Of a stretch of 64,000 nt of DNA, positions 17,164 through 27,167 are shown piece after piece. The DNA is from Leptotrichia sp. oral taxon 212 (lineage in GTDB: Bacteria > Fusobacteriota > Fusobacteriia > Fusobacteriales > Leptotrichiaceae): assembly GCF_001274535.1 (NCBI RefSeq), contig NZ_CP012410.1, positions 2,329,126-2,393,125 on the forward strand, in the 5' to 3' direction. The translations under genes and the position numbers were made by a program. The notes below the pieces were generated by a model, which saw nothing but the letters and a program-made list of their open reading frames with translations, was not told where the DNA came from and did no database searches. Each line of letters starts with the position of its first letter. Position 1 is the stretch's first letter.

Positions 17164-18548
17164 TTGGCTTAAATTTGATGATTTGGAGCTAATCGATTAT
17201 GTAGATCGGGAACTTGAAATCACAGATAAGGAACAAGTCAAAAATACAACAACCAATCTCATAACTGTGTTAGTGAATCCCTGTTTTTGTAAAGAACAAG
17301 ATATTTTATCAGGATATGTTTTCTTTGACACTTGCAGCAGAACAATTCGTTTTTACGGAAAGTTAAAGGGAGAAAAAACACTGATTTAGAAATACGAAAA
17401 TGGAATGACCATATGACAAATATCCTCGGTGTTGAAATCGAAAGAGAATTTGGAATTAAGTATTCTAAAAATCGTATGGAAGATGCCGTTCTTTTTGTTG
17501 CTCATAAGAGGGCAATCAATTTACCAGCGATGTATATGGAATCGCTACCATATGACGGGCAAGAATATATTTCAAAATTACTACCCAAATATCTTGGAGT
17601 AGAGGATACAAAATTAAATTCTTGGATTATGAAACATATCTTGGTCGGTATGGTAAAAAGAGCGTTTAATCCCGGATGTAAGTTTGATGAATTGATGGTT
17701 CTTACAGGTGTGCAGGGCGTTGGAAAAACTTCATTTATTGAAAAACTGGCACTGTTTCCTGAATGGTATTGCTCATTAAACAATATAAAAGGGAAAGATG
17801 CCGTCAGTAATTTGGTAGGTAAGATTGTTGTTGAGCTTGAAGAATTTGTTGCTCTTAGAAATGCGAAAAGTGCTGATGAAGCTAAACTTTTTATTTCGGC
17901 AAGAACAAGTACGGTAAGACTTCCATATGAACGCTTTTCAACAGATGTTAAACGAAGTTGTATTTTGATTGCGACAACAAACGACGCTACATTCTTGGGC
18001 GATTTCTCAGGGGAAAGAGAAGGTACTTACCTGTAAAAGTGAACAGTGAAAAGATCCAAATTCCGCTGATGTATGATCCGGAAAAATTTCCTGTATTGGA
18101 AACTATCACAAGAAAAGAACATGCAGAAATGCTGAAAAATGATTTTGAAGGAGCTATTGCGGAAGCGGTATATCTTTATAAAAATAAGCTGCATGATTTC
18201 TATTTGCCGAAGGAATTAAGGGGCGATTTGGACTATGTCATTCAAACACACAAGAGCGAAAACAGACATGTGCAAAATTTCTTAGACTTTATGGAATGGA
18301 AGATAACGAAGTCTGATACTCCTAATTTATTATGTTCCGCAGAATTTACAAGCAAGTATCCTGAAACAAATGAAAAAGTATTTTCAGAGCTGATGGCAAA
18401 TGAGATGGCTGATGAATGGATTTTAGAGCCTAATGTAAAAAGTAAGAAAGTAAGGATTGACGGAACCGTTAGAGTAAGCAAAAAGTTCTATAAGAGAAAT
18501 GCAACAGCAGATTTTGTGGAAGTAAAAGATATCGAAATTCCGTTTTAA
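17156..18548 (+). pseudogene. VapE-like replicative helicase, frameshifted twice
   Basis: The joined reading (about 465 residues) is a virulence-associated-E/D5-type helicase. Walker A is GVQGVGKTS, Walker B is IVVELEEF, and a TTNDATFLGDFSG sensor-like segment follows. Frame is lost at the A6 run at 17373-17378 and again near 18010-18016 (G4 then A3). Each fits loss of one base and nothing else is missing. Start is TTG 17156 with AAGGAGG upstream, overlapping the primase end. If the lesions are sequencing errors the gene is intact. Confidence 0.8.
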
Positions 18549-18550
18549 GA

Positions 18551-18629
18551 GTTTTAAAAAAGTCCACTACCGCTACTTTGCTACCAGGCATAAAAGGTAG
18601 CGGGGTAGTGGTAGCGAAAACTTTTAAAC
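18551..18629. terminator. Long hairpin after the helicase gene
   Basis: CCACTACCGCTAC (18564-18576) pairs with GTAGCGGGGTAGTGG (18597-18611), leaving a two-base bulge. Flanking GTTTTAAAA-type and CTTTTAAAC-type arms extend the stem. It sits directly after the helicase stop codon and is likely a terminator or structural replication signal. Confidence 0.5.
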
Positions 18630-18764
18630 TTTTGTAGAAAAGAAAAAATGCAGAAATTCTTAGCCAAATTGCTTGTGGCGATTCATATGCATTTTCTGTG
18701 ATAGTTATAAAAGGATAAGTATATTTTTAGTATAAGCAGCATATAGAGTGAGATAGCAAGCATA

Positions 18765-18823
18765 TACTTTTTGACCACAGTCCAAAAAGTAGGCTTGTAA
18801 GCTGTACACTGCTAATTCAGCTT
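18765..18823. other. Candidate origin of transfer (oriT)
   Basis: Two inverted repeats lie just upstream of mobC. Perfect 9-bp arms TACTTTTTG (18765-18773) and CAAAAAGTA (18783-18791) flank a 9-base loop, followed by 6-bp arms AAGCTG (18799-18804) and CAGCTT (18818-18823). Mobilisable elements usually carry the relaxase nick site next to such repeats upstream of mobC. The nick site itself cannot be identified by eye. Confidence 0.5.
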
Positions 18824-18876
18824 AATCAATTTTAGGGAGAACCCTAAGACCCCGAATGAGAAAGGAGTGATAAAAA

Positions 18877-19257
18877 ATGTCAAAGACAGTTAGTCGTAAA
18901 AATAATTGTACCATTTACTTTATGGTTAACGAAGAAGATATGAAAGAATTAAATCGAAGATTTGCATTGACCAATTTTAAGAACAAGAGAGAATTTTATA
19001 GGGACAGTATTTTTAAGAACAGAATTATCAGCATTGATATTTCCGGAGCCTTCAGAAAAGAACTGAGGGAATTATCTTCTCTTGTAAGTCGTAACTCAGC
19101 AAACCTTAATCAAATTGCAAAAGCAGTAAACAGCACAGGAATTATTTATAAAGATGATATTGAAAGCACTAAGAAAGCTTTGCAAGGCGAACTACTTTTT
19201 TTGTCAGAATTTAGAGAAAAAGTTTCGGACTATATTATCAATGAGGTTGTAGGTTAA
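18877..19257 (+). CDS. mobC: MobC-type relaxosome accessory protein
   Basis: This 126-residue protein has an N-terminal ribbon-helix-helix-like region and the MobC C-terminal pattern SRNSANLNQIAKAVNSTG (residues 72-89). It would bind oriT and help the relaxase. Its TAA overlaps the relaxase ATG (TAATG), a typical mobC-relaxase coupling. The gene is intact, unlike the relaxase. Confidence 0.85.
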   Translation: MSKTVSRKNNCTIYFMVNEEDMKELNRRFALTNFKNKREFYRDSIFKNRIISIDISGAFRKELRELSSLVSRNSANLNQIAKAVNSTGIIYKDDIESTKKALQGELLFLSEFREKVSDYIINEVVG

Positions 19258-20714
19258 TGGTTGTTACAAAGATACATCCGATTAAAACAACGCTGAAAAA
19301 AGCAATAGACTATATCTGTAACGGAGACAAAACGGACAATGAAATCTATGTTACAACTCACCTATGCAGTAGAGAAAATGCTCATAAAGAGTTTGAACTT
19401 ACCAAGAAACAATTTAGCTCAAGAACAAATACATTAGCACACCATTTGATTCAATCTTTTGTTCCGGAAGAAGTAAGCTTTGAAGAAGCACATCAAGTAG
19501 GAATTGAACTTTGTGAAAAGATTTTAGAGGGAAAATATGAATATGTCTTAGCAACGCATATCGACAAAGACCATATCCACAATCACATCATTTTTAATTC
19601 CATTGATGTCGAAGAAGGTAAGATATATCATTCCTATTACGGTTCCTATATGAACATCAGAAATCAAAGCGATAGACTTTGCAAGGAACATAATTTGTCT
19701 GTAATTGACCAAGAAACACAAAGAGAAATCAATGAAATTAAGCGAAGAAAATTTGTGAATTGGTATGACTGGAATGAGGATAAAAAAGGCAGTAGCTATA
19801 AGTCAAGACTTCAATTTGATATTGATAGAACTATAAAGCAGTCAATCAACTGGCAGGGATTTTTATCTAAGATGGAAAGCTATGGCTATGAAATAAAATA
19901 TGGGAAGCATATAGCTTTTAGAAGTAAAAATCAGCAGAGATTTACCAGAGCAAAGACCATTGGAGCTAACTACACTGAAGAAAGAATTAAGGATAGAATC
20001 CTGAATAAAGATAAAGAACTTGGAAATATCATTGATATTAAAAATAGTCAAAAAGTAAAGTCAAGCAAAGGCTATGAACATTGGGTAACAAAACATAATC
20101 TTAAAACAGCAGCGTCTACGCTTGTTGAAATCAGGAATAAAGGTTTTAATTCAATTGAAGAATTAGAGCGTGGTATCAGCTGGATCTCCATTGAAAAGAA
20201 CGAGTTGAAACGAGAATTTGATAAGCTGTCATTGGAGCAAAAGAGGATAAAGGAAGTCGTTAAACATATTCAAATTTGTATTAGTAAGAGAGAACATTAC
20301 GAAGGTTATCGTAAAAATCCAAATGACAGAATTTATATGATGATGAACCGAAAAGATGTGTAAGCCTATCAGAAAGCTTATGAGGGAATAGATATTTTTC
20401 TTAAGCAATTCCCACACTTGAGACATATGGTATTGGGAGAGTTGAAGACAAAATCAGGTAAAAATCTTTTTAGAAAATTAAATGAGCATTCAAAAAAATT
20501 GCAGGCTAAACAAGAGGAAATTGCAAAGAAATATAATGCGTTATCAGTAAAATATGAGGAGTTGGAACATCTGAAAGTTAATATGAATGAGTATCTTGGT
20601 AGAGATAAGAGGGAGAAAAAAGAGTCAGTTATAGAAAAAATTAGTAGACATAAGGAACAAGATAAGAAAATTTCTAAAGAGAAAAAAGAAAAGATGAAAG
20701 AAGTAGAAAGATGA
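19257..20714 (+). pseudogene. Relaxase/mobilisation nuclease with internal stop
   Basis: The VirD2-like relaxase nicks oriT and leads the transferred strand. The metal-binding histidine cluster THIDKDHIHNH is near residue 100, and the domain starts with IHPIKTTLKKAIDYI. The frame is closed by TAA at 20361-20363. The same frame then continues without further stops for about 117 codons of lysine/glutamate-rich coiled-coil to 20714. The break is therefore a single nonsense change (possibly GAA to TAA) near residue 369. The nuclease domain is complete, so a shortened product could retain nicking activity. Confidence 0.8.
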
Positions 20715-20757
20715 ATTTATATTGCGGTAGACTATGTTTTCTTGAAAATAAAGAATC

Positions 20758-20805
20758 TTGACAAATATTGAATTTTGATTTAATATTAAATATAAATTCA
20801 GTATT
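20758..20805 (+). promoter_or_regulatory. tetR promoter with palindromic operator
   Basis: TTGACA (20758-20763), 17 bases, TAATAT (20781-20786) is a strong promoter. It is overlapped by an inverted repeat whose arms AATATTGAATTT (20764-20775) and AAATTCAGTATT (20794-20805) match at 11 of 12 positions. The half-site TGAATT recurs in the second operator at 21451-21476, so TetR probably represses itself and the transport operon. Confidence 0.65.
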
Positions 20806-20825
20806 GGAATAGAAAGAGGTGTGCT

Positions 20826-21398
20826 ATGGCACAAGTATTAAAAGAAGAAGTTAGAAATAGAATACTCGAAGCAGCAGAAAAAGTATTTTATAAAAAGGAT
20901 TATAGAGGTGCCAAATTAACAGAAATTGCAAAAGAAGCAGATATTCCTGTGGCACTCATTTATACCTATTTCAAAAATAAGGAAGTTTTGTTTGATGCAG
21001 TAGTAAGTTCTGTTTATATAAATTTCGAGTCAGCCTTTGATGAGGAAGAGTCTTTGGAAAAAGGTTCTGCTTCTGAAAGGTTTGATGAAGTTGGAGAAAA
21101 CTATATTCATGAACTTTTAAAAGAGCGTAAGAAGTTAATTATTTTGATGGATAAAAGCTCAGGAACGAAACATACAGAAGCAAAACACAAACTCATATCA
21201 CAAATGCAGGTTCATATTGAAGTAAGTTTAAAAAGACAATCAAAAGAGGAATATGATCCAATGCTTGCCCATATTTTAGCCAGTAACTTTACAGAGGGGC
21301 TTCTTGAAATAGCAAGGCACTATCAAAGTGAAAAGTGGGCAAAAGATATGCTAAAACTTATTGCAAGGTGTTATTATAAGGGAGTGGAATCCCTATAA
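20826..21398 (+). CDS. TetR-family transcriptional regulator
   Basis: This 190-residue repressor has the N-terminal TetR helix-turn-helix (residues 10-52; LTEIAKEADIPVALIYTYFK) and a variable ligand domain. It lies directly before an ABC-ABC-ECF transport operon on the same strand. Near-identical palindromes occur at its own promoter and in front of the operon. It is therefore probably the local substrate-responsive repressor. The ligand is unknown. Confidence 0.88.
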   Translation: MAQVLKEEVRNRILEAAEKVFYKKDYRGAKLTEIAKEADIPVALIYTYFKNKEVLFDAVVSSVYINFESAFDEEESLEKGSASERFDEVGENYIHELLKERKKLIILMDKSSGTKHTEAKHKLISQMQVHIEVSLKRQSKEEYDPMLAHILASNFTEGLLEIARHYQSEKWAKDMLKLIARCYYKGVESL

Positions 21399-21450
21399 TT
21401 AGCACTAAAAAATAGACTTTGCTGATTATGCAAAGTCTTACTTTAAACCC

Positions 21451-21476
21451 TAATACTGAATTAAAATTCAATATTA
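21451..21476. promoter_or_regulatory. Operator in front of the ABC/ECF operon
   Basis: A near-perfect palindrome has arms TAATACTGAATT (21451-21462) and AATTCAATATTA (21465-21476) with a two-base centre. It shares the TGAATT half-site and A/T frame with the operator inside the tetR promoter. It lies between tetR and the first transporter gene, 26 bases before its ATG. Confidence 0.65.
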
Positions 21477-21501
21477 TTCAATTTTGAAAGGAGAGTTGTT
21501 C

Positions 21502-23241
21502 ATGCCAGAAAAAGAATTAAGAAAAAAAGTGATTGGAAAAAATGGTTTATCCAATTCACTTCTTGCTTTAAAAATAGTATTTGATTTGATACCACAAATC
21601 TTACTTGTATATTTGATTAGTTCTTTAATCACAAACAATATTAACGAAGGTAATTTAAAGTATATATTCTTAGGAATCTTTATATCGTTTGTATTAAAAG
21701 ACGTGTTTTACTATTTTGCAACAAAGGTTGCTCATGAGAAAGCATACGAAAAATTGACAGAACTTAGGTTAGATATTATCGGTCATCTGAAAAAACTAAG
21801 TTTGGGATTCTTTAAAGAACATAATACAGGAGAGCTTACCAACATTGTTCAACATGATGTAGAACAAGTGGAAGTATACCTTGCTCATGGTCTTCCTGAA
21901 ATAATGTCAGTTACACTTCTGCCTACCATTATTTTTGTAGCTATGATTTTTGTAGACTGGCGTCTTGCTCTTGGAATGATTTCCGGAGTTCCACTCATGT
22001 ATTTGGTAAAAGTTCTTTCACAGAAAACAATGGATAAGAACTTTGCTATTTACTTTAACCATGAAAACAAGATGAGAGAAGAGCTAATGGAATATGTAAA
22101 AAATATTTCTGTTATTAAGGCTTTTGCTAAAGAAGAGGAGATTAGCGAAAGAACATTAAAAACAGCAAGAGAATATATTTACTGGGTTAAAAAGAGCATG
22201 GGAGCAATTACAATTCCAATGGGACTCATTGACATATTTATGGAAATTGGAGTAGTTATTGTCATGATTTTAGGAAGCATATTTCTTTACTATGGAAATA
22301 TTACAACACCTAATTTTATACTTGCCATTATTTTATCGTCTGCCTTTACTGCATCTATAAGTAAAACAGCTACATTGCAACATTTTTCTATTGTGTTTAG
22401 GGAGGCATTAAAGGCGATTGAAAAAGTTTTAACAGTTCCACTTTCAAACAAAAAGACAGAACAAGGTTTAGAATTTGGAAACATAGAATTTAAAGATGTG
22501 AATTTTGCATACGGAAAAGATGGCTTTGAGCTTAAAAATATCAATTTGACTTTTAAGAAAAATAGTTTGAATGCCTTTGTAGGAGCAAGTGGTTGCGGGA
22601 AAAGTACTGTATCTAATTTGCTTATGGGATTTTGGGATGCAGACGAAGGACAAATACTGATAAATGGAAAAGACATAAAAGAATATAGTCAAGAAAATAT
22701 ATCAATGCTGATTGGTAGTGTGCAACAAGAAGTTATCCTTTTTGATTTAAGTATTTTTGAAAATATATCAATCGGAAAACTAAATGCAACAAAAGAAGAA
22801 GTTATAGAGGCAGCTAAAAAAGCAAGATGCCATGATTTTATTTCTGCTTTACCAAATGGATATGAAACACGAGTAGGTGAAATGGGAGTTAAGTTATCCG
22901 GTGGAGAAAAACAAAGAATCTCCATAGCAAGAATGATACTTAAAAATGCACCGATTTTGATATTAGATGAAGCAATGGCAGCTGTTGATAGTGAAAATGA
23001 AAGACTAATCGGTGAAGCAATTGACGATTTAAGCATGGATAAAACCATCATTACAATTGCTCATCATCTAAATACGATTAGAGATTCAGACCAAATTATT
23101 GTTATGGATAAGGGTGTTGTTCTTGATGCAGGAAGCCATGAAGAGCTGATGAAAAGATGTGAGTTCTATAAGGATATGGTTGAAGCACAGAACAAGGTAG
23201 ATAGATGGAATTTGAAAGAGGTGGTAACAGAAAATGTTTAG
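21502..23241 (+). CDS. ABC half-transporter (membrane domain plus ATPase), first of pair
   Basis: This 579-residue exporter-fold protein has six membrane segments (about residues 15-300) and a C-terminal ATPase. Walker A is GASGCGKST, signature LSGGEKQR, Walker B ILILDEAMAAVD and H-loop AHH. The start is ATG 21502, preceded by AAAGGAGAG; an upstream TTG in frame would include that ribosome site. It overlaps the next half-transporter gene, so the two form a heterodimer. The pair is followed by an ECF module, an arrangement known from siderophore-import loci such as equibactin. Import of a metal chelate is thus possible, drug export the alternative. Confidence 0.85.
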   Translation: MPEKELRKKVIGKNGLSNSLLALKIVFDLIPQILLVYLISSLITNNINEGNLKYIFLGIFISFVLKDVFYYFATKVAHEKAYEKLTELRLDIIGHLKKLSLGFFKEHNTGELTNIVQHDVEQVEVYLAHGLPEIMSVTLLPTIIFVAMIFVDWRLALGMISGVPLMYLVKVLSQKTMDKNFAIYFNHENKMREELMEYVKNISVIKAFAKEEEISERTLKTAREYIYWVKKSMGAITIPMGLIDIFMEIGVVIVMILGSIFLYYGNITTPNFILAIILSSAFTASISKTATLQHFSIVFREALKAIEKVLTVPLSNKKTEQGLEFGNIEFKDVNFAYGKDGFELKNINLTFKKNSLNAFVGASGCGKSTVSNLLMGFWDADEGQILINGKDIKEYSQENISMLIGSVQQEVILFDLSIFENISIGKLNATKEEVIEAAKKARCHDFISALPNGYETRVGEMGVKLSGGEKQRISIARMILKNAPILILDEAMAAVDSENERLIGEAIDDLSMDKTIITIAHHLNTIRDSDQIIVMDKGVVLDAGSHEELMKRCEFYKDMVEAQNKVDRWNLKEVVTENV

Positions 23242-24943
23242 AGAAATGTTAAAACTACTTACAAAAACCGGCAAGAGAGATTTGATTATATCAAGTGTAT
23301 TCTTTGCTCTTTATGGACTAAGCTCCATAGCCATGATTGTTATCGTATTTTCTATACTGTTCCAAATCTTTGATGGAACGAGCTTAGCAAGCCTATATAA
23401 ATATTTTATTGCGATTGGATTACTTGTAGTCTTTAAAGGTATTTGTAATATGGTCGCAGATATGAAAAAGCATAGTGCAGGTTTTGATATTGTTCAGCAA
23501 ATCAGAGAACGCATGATTATCAAATTAAAAAAATTCAGCTTAGGATTTTATACCAACGAAAGACTGGGAGAGATCAATACAATTTTACACAAAGATGTTG
23601 ATAATATGTCCCTTGTTGTAGGACACATGTGGTCGAGAATGTTTGGTGATTTTTTGATAGGTGCAGTCGTATTTGTTGGTCTTGCAAGTATTGATTTCAA
23701 ACTTTCTATTATTATGGCTGTATCTGTTCCGATTGCACTTATCTTTCTATATCTGACAATTAAGCAATCTGAAAAAATAGAAAATCAGAACAACTCAGCA
23801 CTTCTTGATATGGTTAGCTTATTTGTTGAATATGTTAGAGGAATACCTGTATTAAAGAGTTTTTCAAACAATAAGAGCTTGGATAATGAGCTTATGAATA
23901 AGACAAAAAAGTTTGGAGAAACAAGCAAAGCAGCTTCAAGATTCAAGGCAAAACAGCTATCTATATTTGGGTTTTTACTGGATATTGGATATTTAGTTCT
24001 TTTAATTGCAGGAGCAATACTTGTTACAAAGGAAAGTCTTGATGTACTTCATTTTATTATTTTTGCAGTAATTTCAAAAGAATTTTATAAGCCGTTCGCT
24101 TCTATGGAACAACACTATATGTACTATGTTTCGGCGATAGATAGTTACGAAAGACTTTCAGGAATTTTATATGCAGATGTAATCCCGGATAAAGTGAATG
24201 GAATTGTTCCGAAAGATAATGATATAGCTTTTGAAAACATAGATTTTTCTTATGAAAAAGATGAATTTAAAATGGAAAAATTGAGCTTTTCTATTGCTGA
24301 AAAAACAATGACAGCCTTAGTTGGAGAATCAGGTAGTGGAAAGACTACTATAACCAACTTGCTTCTAAGATTTTATGATGTGCATAAAGGGAAAATTACA
24401 CTTGGAGGAACTGATATAAGGGATATTCCTTATGATGAGCTTTTAGATCATATCAGCATTGTCATGCAGAATGTTCAACTGTTTGATAACACGATTGAAG
24501 AAAATATCAGAGTAGGTAAAAAAGGAGCTACAAAAGAGGAAATCATTAAAGCTGCAAAGAAGGCAAGGATACATGATTTCATTATGAGTTTACCAAAAGG
24601 TTATAAAACTGATATTGGAGAAAATGGTGGGATTCTTTCAGGTGGACAGAGACAAAGAATATCTATTGCAAGAGCCTTTCTGAAAGATGCACCGATTTTA
24701 ATTCTTGATGAAATGACAAGTAATGTTGATCCTGTAAATGAATCTTTGATACAAGATGCTATTACAGAACTTGCAAAGAATAGAACTGTACTTGTAGTGG
24801 CTCATCATTTAAAAACAATTCAAAAAGCTGACCAAATTCTCGTATTTCAAAAAGGAAATTTACTTGAAAAAGGAAAGCATGGGGAACTTCTTGAGAAAGA
24901 TGGTTACTACACAAAATTATGGAAAGCTCAATATGAGGTGTAA
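23234..24943 (+). CDS. ABC half-transporter, second of pair
   Basis: This 569-residue protein has six membrane segments and an ATPase with Walker A GESGSGKTT, signature LSGGQRQR and Walker B ILILDEMTSNVD. The residue after the Walker B aspartate is glutamate, so this site should hydrolyse ATP, as should that of its partner. It overlaps the preceding gene by 8 bases and ends two bases before the ECF ATPase gene. The whole set is one transcription unit. Confidence 0.85.
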   Translation: MFREMLKLLTKTGKRDLIISSVFFALYGLSSIAMIVIVFSILFQIFDGTSLASLYKYFIAIGLLVVFKGICNMVADMKKHSAGFDIVQQIRERMIIKLKKFSLGFYTNERLGEINTILHKDVDNMSLVVGHMWSRMFGDFLIGAVVFVGLASIDFKLSIIMAVSVPIALIFLYLTIKQSEKIENQNNSALLDMVSLFVEYVRGIPVLKSFSNNKSLDNELMNKTKKFGETSKAASRFKAKQLSIFGFLLDIGYLVLLIAGAILVTKESLDVLHFIIFAVISKEFYKPFASMEQHYMYYVSAIDSYERLSGILYADVIPDKVNGIVPKDNDIAFENIDFSYEKDEFKMEKLSFSIAEKTMTALVGESGSGKTTITNLLLRFYDVHKGKITLGGTDIRDIPYDELLDHISIVMQNVQLFDNTIEENIRVGKKGATKEEIIKAAKKARIHDFIMSLPKGYKTDIGENGGILSGGQRQRISIARAFLKDAPILILDEMTSNVDPVNESLIQDAITELAKNRTVLVVAHHLKTIQKADQILVFQKGNLLEKGKHGELLEKDGYYTKLWKAQYEV

Positions 24944-24945
24944 CC

Positions 24946-26463
24946 ATGATTTTGTTAAAAGATGTTTCTTATGAATGGGAAGATGGGCGAACCGCTTTAA
25001 AAAATATCAATCTTGAAATTAAAAAAGGTGAATTTGTTTTAATTTCAGGGAAAAGTGGAAGTGGTAAAAGCACTCTTGGAAGTGTAATGAATGGTCTTAT
25101 TCCACATTATTACAAAGGCAAAATGAAAGGAGAAGCCTTTGCGTCCGGAAAAGATATAAGCAAATTATTACTTCATGAAGTAGGGCATATTGTAGGGACT
25201 GTATTTCAAGATCCAAGAAGTCAGTTTTTCACGACAACGACAGATGAAGAAATAGCTTTTGGGCTTCAAACTATCTGCAAATCAAGAGATGAAATCAAAC
25301 AGAGAGTAGAAGAAGTATATGCAGAGTTGGATATTGAGGAACTTAAAGGAAAATCTGTTTTTGAATTATCAAGCGGACAGAAACAAAAGATAGCTATTGC
25401 AAGCATCTATGCGATGAATCCGAAAGTTTTAATTTTAGATGAACCTTCAGCAAATTTGGATATGAAAGCAACATTTGACCTGTTTTTAATTTTGGAGAAA
25501 TTAAAGAAAAAAGGAACAACGGTTGTTCTAATTGAACATCGTTTGTACTATGTAAAGTCTTTATTTGACCGTTTTCTTTTGATGAAAGACGGAGAAATTA
25601 CGAAAGACTTGAGTCGGGAAGAAGTTATCTATCTTGAAAGGGCGTTTTGGGATGAAAATGGACTAAGAACTCTTGAATTAGAAGAATACAGGATAAGTGA
25701 GAAGAAAGATTCATATCAATTAAATGATGAAAGTATCATCGGAAAAGGCTTGAAATTTTGTTATCCGAATGTAGCTAAGGATGGAAAGAAGAAAAAACAG
25801 TACATTTTAAATCATCTTGATTTCAACATGGAGTACGGAAAAGCCATTGGTCTTATCGGCTTAAATGGTACCGGGAAAACCACCTTTGCAAGAGTGCTTT
25901 CAGGACTTGAGAAGATAGAAGAGGGAAAAATATGGGCGAGGAAAGATAAGTCGCTTAATCATAAAGATTTAATGGATATGTCATATTTTGTCTTTCAAGA
26001 TTCAGACTATCAGTTGTTTTCGGAAAGTGTACTTGATGAAATGCTACTTGGTATTTCAAGTAAAGATAAAAAAGAAAATACTCAAAAGGCAAAGTTTATT
26101 TTGAATGTACTTGGCTTAGACAAATACATTGATAAGCATCCGTTTGCTTTATCAAGAGGAGAAAAACAAAGACTGACAATAGCTTGTGGAATGATGAAAC
26201 AGGCAAAGATTTTCATCTATGATGAACCAACATCAGGTTGTGATAAAGACTCAATGCTTTCCGTCGCAAAACTGATTGAAGAACAATTGAAAATTGGGAC
26301 AACAGTTTTGGTAATAAGTCATGATTTTGAGTTTTTAGCAAACACAGTGAGCAAGCTATGGGTAATGGGAGATGGAAAAATAGAAATTGTTTTAGATATG
26401 AGTGAAAGTAATAAATTTCTCATATTAGACAAGATGAGAGGAGGTAAAGAGCTTGTCAGATAG
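24946..26463 (+). CDS. ECF transporter double ATPase (A and A' domains fused)
   Basis: This 505-residue protein contains two ABC ATPase domains. The first has Walker A GKSGSGKST near residue 34 and signature LSSGQKQK. The second has GLNGTGKTT near 306 and LSRGEKQR. Both Walker B segments end in DEPS/DEPT. In ECF transporters these energise the T and S membrane components, encoded next. Its end overlaps the T-component gene by 11 bases. Confidence 0.88.
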   Translation: MILLKDVSYEWEDGRTALKNINLEIKKGEFVLISGKSGSGKSTLGSVMNGLIPHYYKGKMKGEAFASGKDISKLLLHEVGHIVGTVFQDPRSQFFTTTTDEEIAFGLQTICKSRDEIKQRVEEVYAELDIEELKGKSVFELSSGQKQKIAIASIYAMNPKVLILDEPSANLDMKATFDLFLILEKLKKKGTTVVLIEHRLYYVKSLFDRFLLMKDGEITKDLSREEVIYLERAFWDENGLRTLELEEYRISEKKDSYQLNDESIIGKGLKFCYPNVAKDGKKKKQYILNHLDFNMEYGKAIGLIGLNGTGKTTFARVLSGLEKIEEGKIWARKDKSLNHKDLMDMSYFVFQDSDYQLFSESVLDEMLLGISSKDKKENTQKAKFILNVLGLDKYIDKHPFALSRGEKQRLTIACGMMKQAKIFIYDEPTSGCDKDSMLSVAKLIEEQLKIGTTVLVISHDFEFLANTVSKLWVMGDGKIEIVLDMSESNKFLILDKMRGGKELVR

Positions 26464-27157
26464 AAAAACTATAGATCCGAGAATAAAACTTACTCTACTT
26501 CCAATTGTTGGATTTACGAGCTTTTTTATAAGCGATACAATTCTACTTTTTGTACTAATTGTTTTTGCCTTTTTTCTATATTTATATAGCGGGATGTGGA
26601 AAAGAGCGTTATGCTTTATCTTGTTTTTTGTGCTTTTATACTGCATAGAGTTAGGGCTTGGAAAATTTTGTGAAGCAAGTATTGTATTTGCAATATATAT
26701 GTTTATTTACTTTGCATCAAGAATGACCTTAATCGCTATGTTTGGTGGATATATAACAAAGACTACAAGTGTAAGTGAAATGCTGGAAGCGTTAAATAGA
26801 ATGAAAGTACCAAGAAGCATTGGTATACCTTTTAGTGTTTTGCTTAGGTTTGTACCAACTATAAAAATAGAACTCAAGGCATTAAAAGAGAATATGAAGA
26901 TTCGAGGAATTGTAACAAGCAGATTTTTCCCATTGCTACATCCAATTAAATATATTGAATATACGCTTGTTCCACTTTTAATGAGAATGATTAAGATTTC
27001 AGATGAACTGTCAGCTTCAGCACTTATTAGAGGACTTGATAGTGATGAGAAGAGGGTAACATTAACAGAATTGCGGTTTAGAAAAACAGACTTAATGATT
27101 GGACTATTAGGAGCTTTGATGATTGCTCTTGTGATAGTAATACAGAAAATTTATTAG
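26453..27157 (+). CDS. ECF transporter transmembrane (T) component
   Basis: This 234-residue CbiQ/EcfT-like membrane protein has about five or six helices. It carries an Ala-Arg-Gly-like coupling motif seen as ALIRGLD near residue 197. It links the double ATPase to the S component. It overlaps the ATPase gene and is followed after 10 bases by the S-component gene. Confidence 0.85.
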   Translation: MSDRKTIDPRIKLTLLPIVGFTSFFISDTILLFVLIVFAFFLYLYSGMWKRALCFILFFVLLYCIELGLGKFCEASIVFAIYMFIYFASRMTLIAMFGGYITKTTSVSEMLEALNRMKVPRSIGIPFSVLLRFVPTIKIELKALKENMKIRGIVTSRFFPLLHPIKYIEYTLVPLLMRMIKISDELSASALIRGLDSDEKRVTLTELRFRKTDLMIGLLGALMIALVIVIQKIY

Positions 27158-27167
27158 GAGGACTTTT

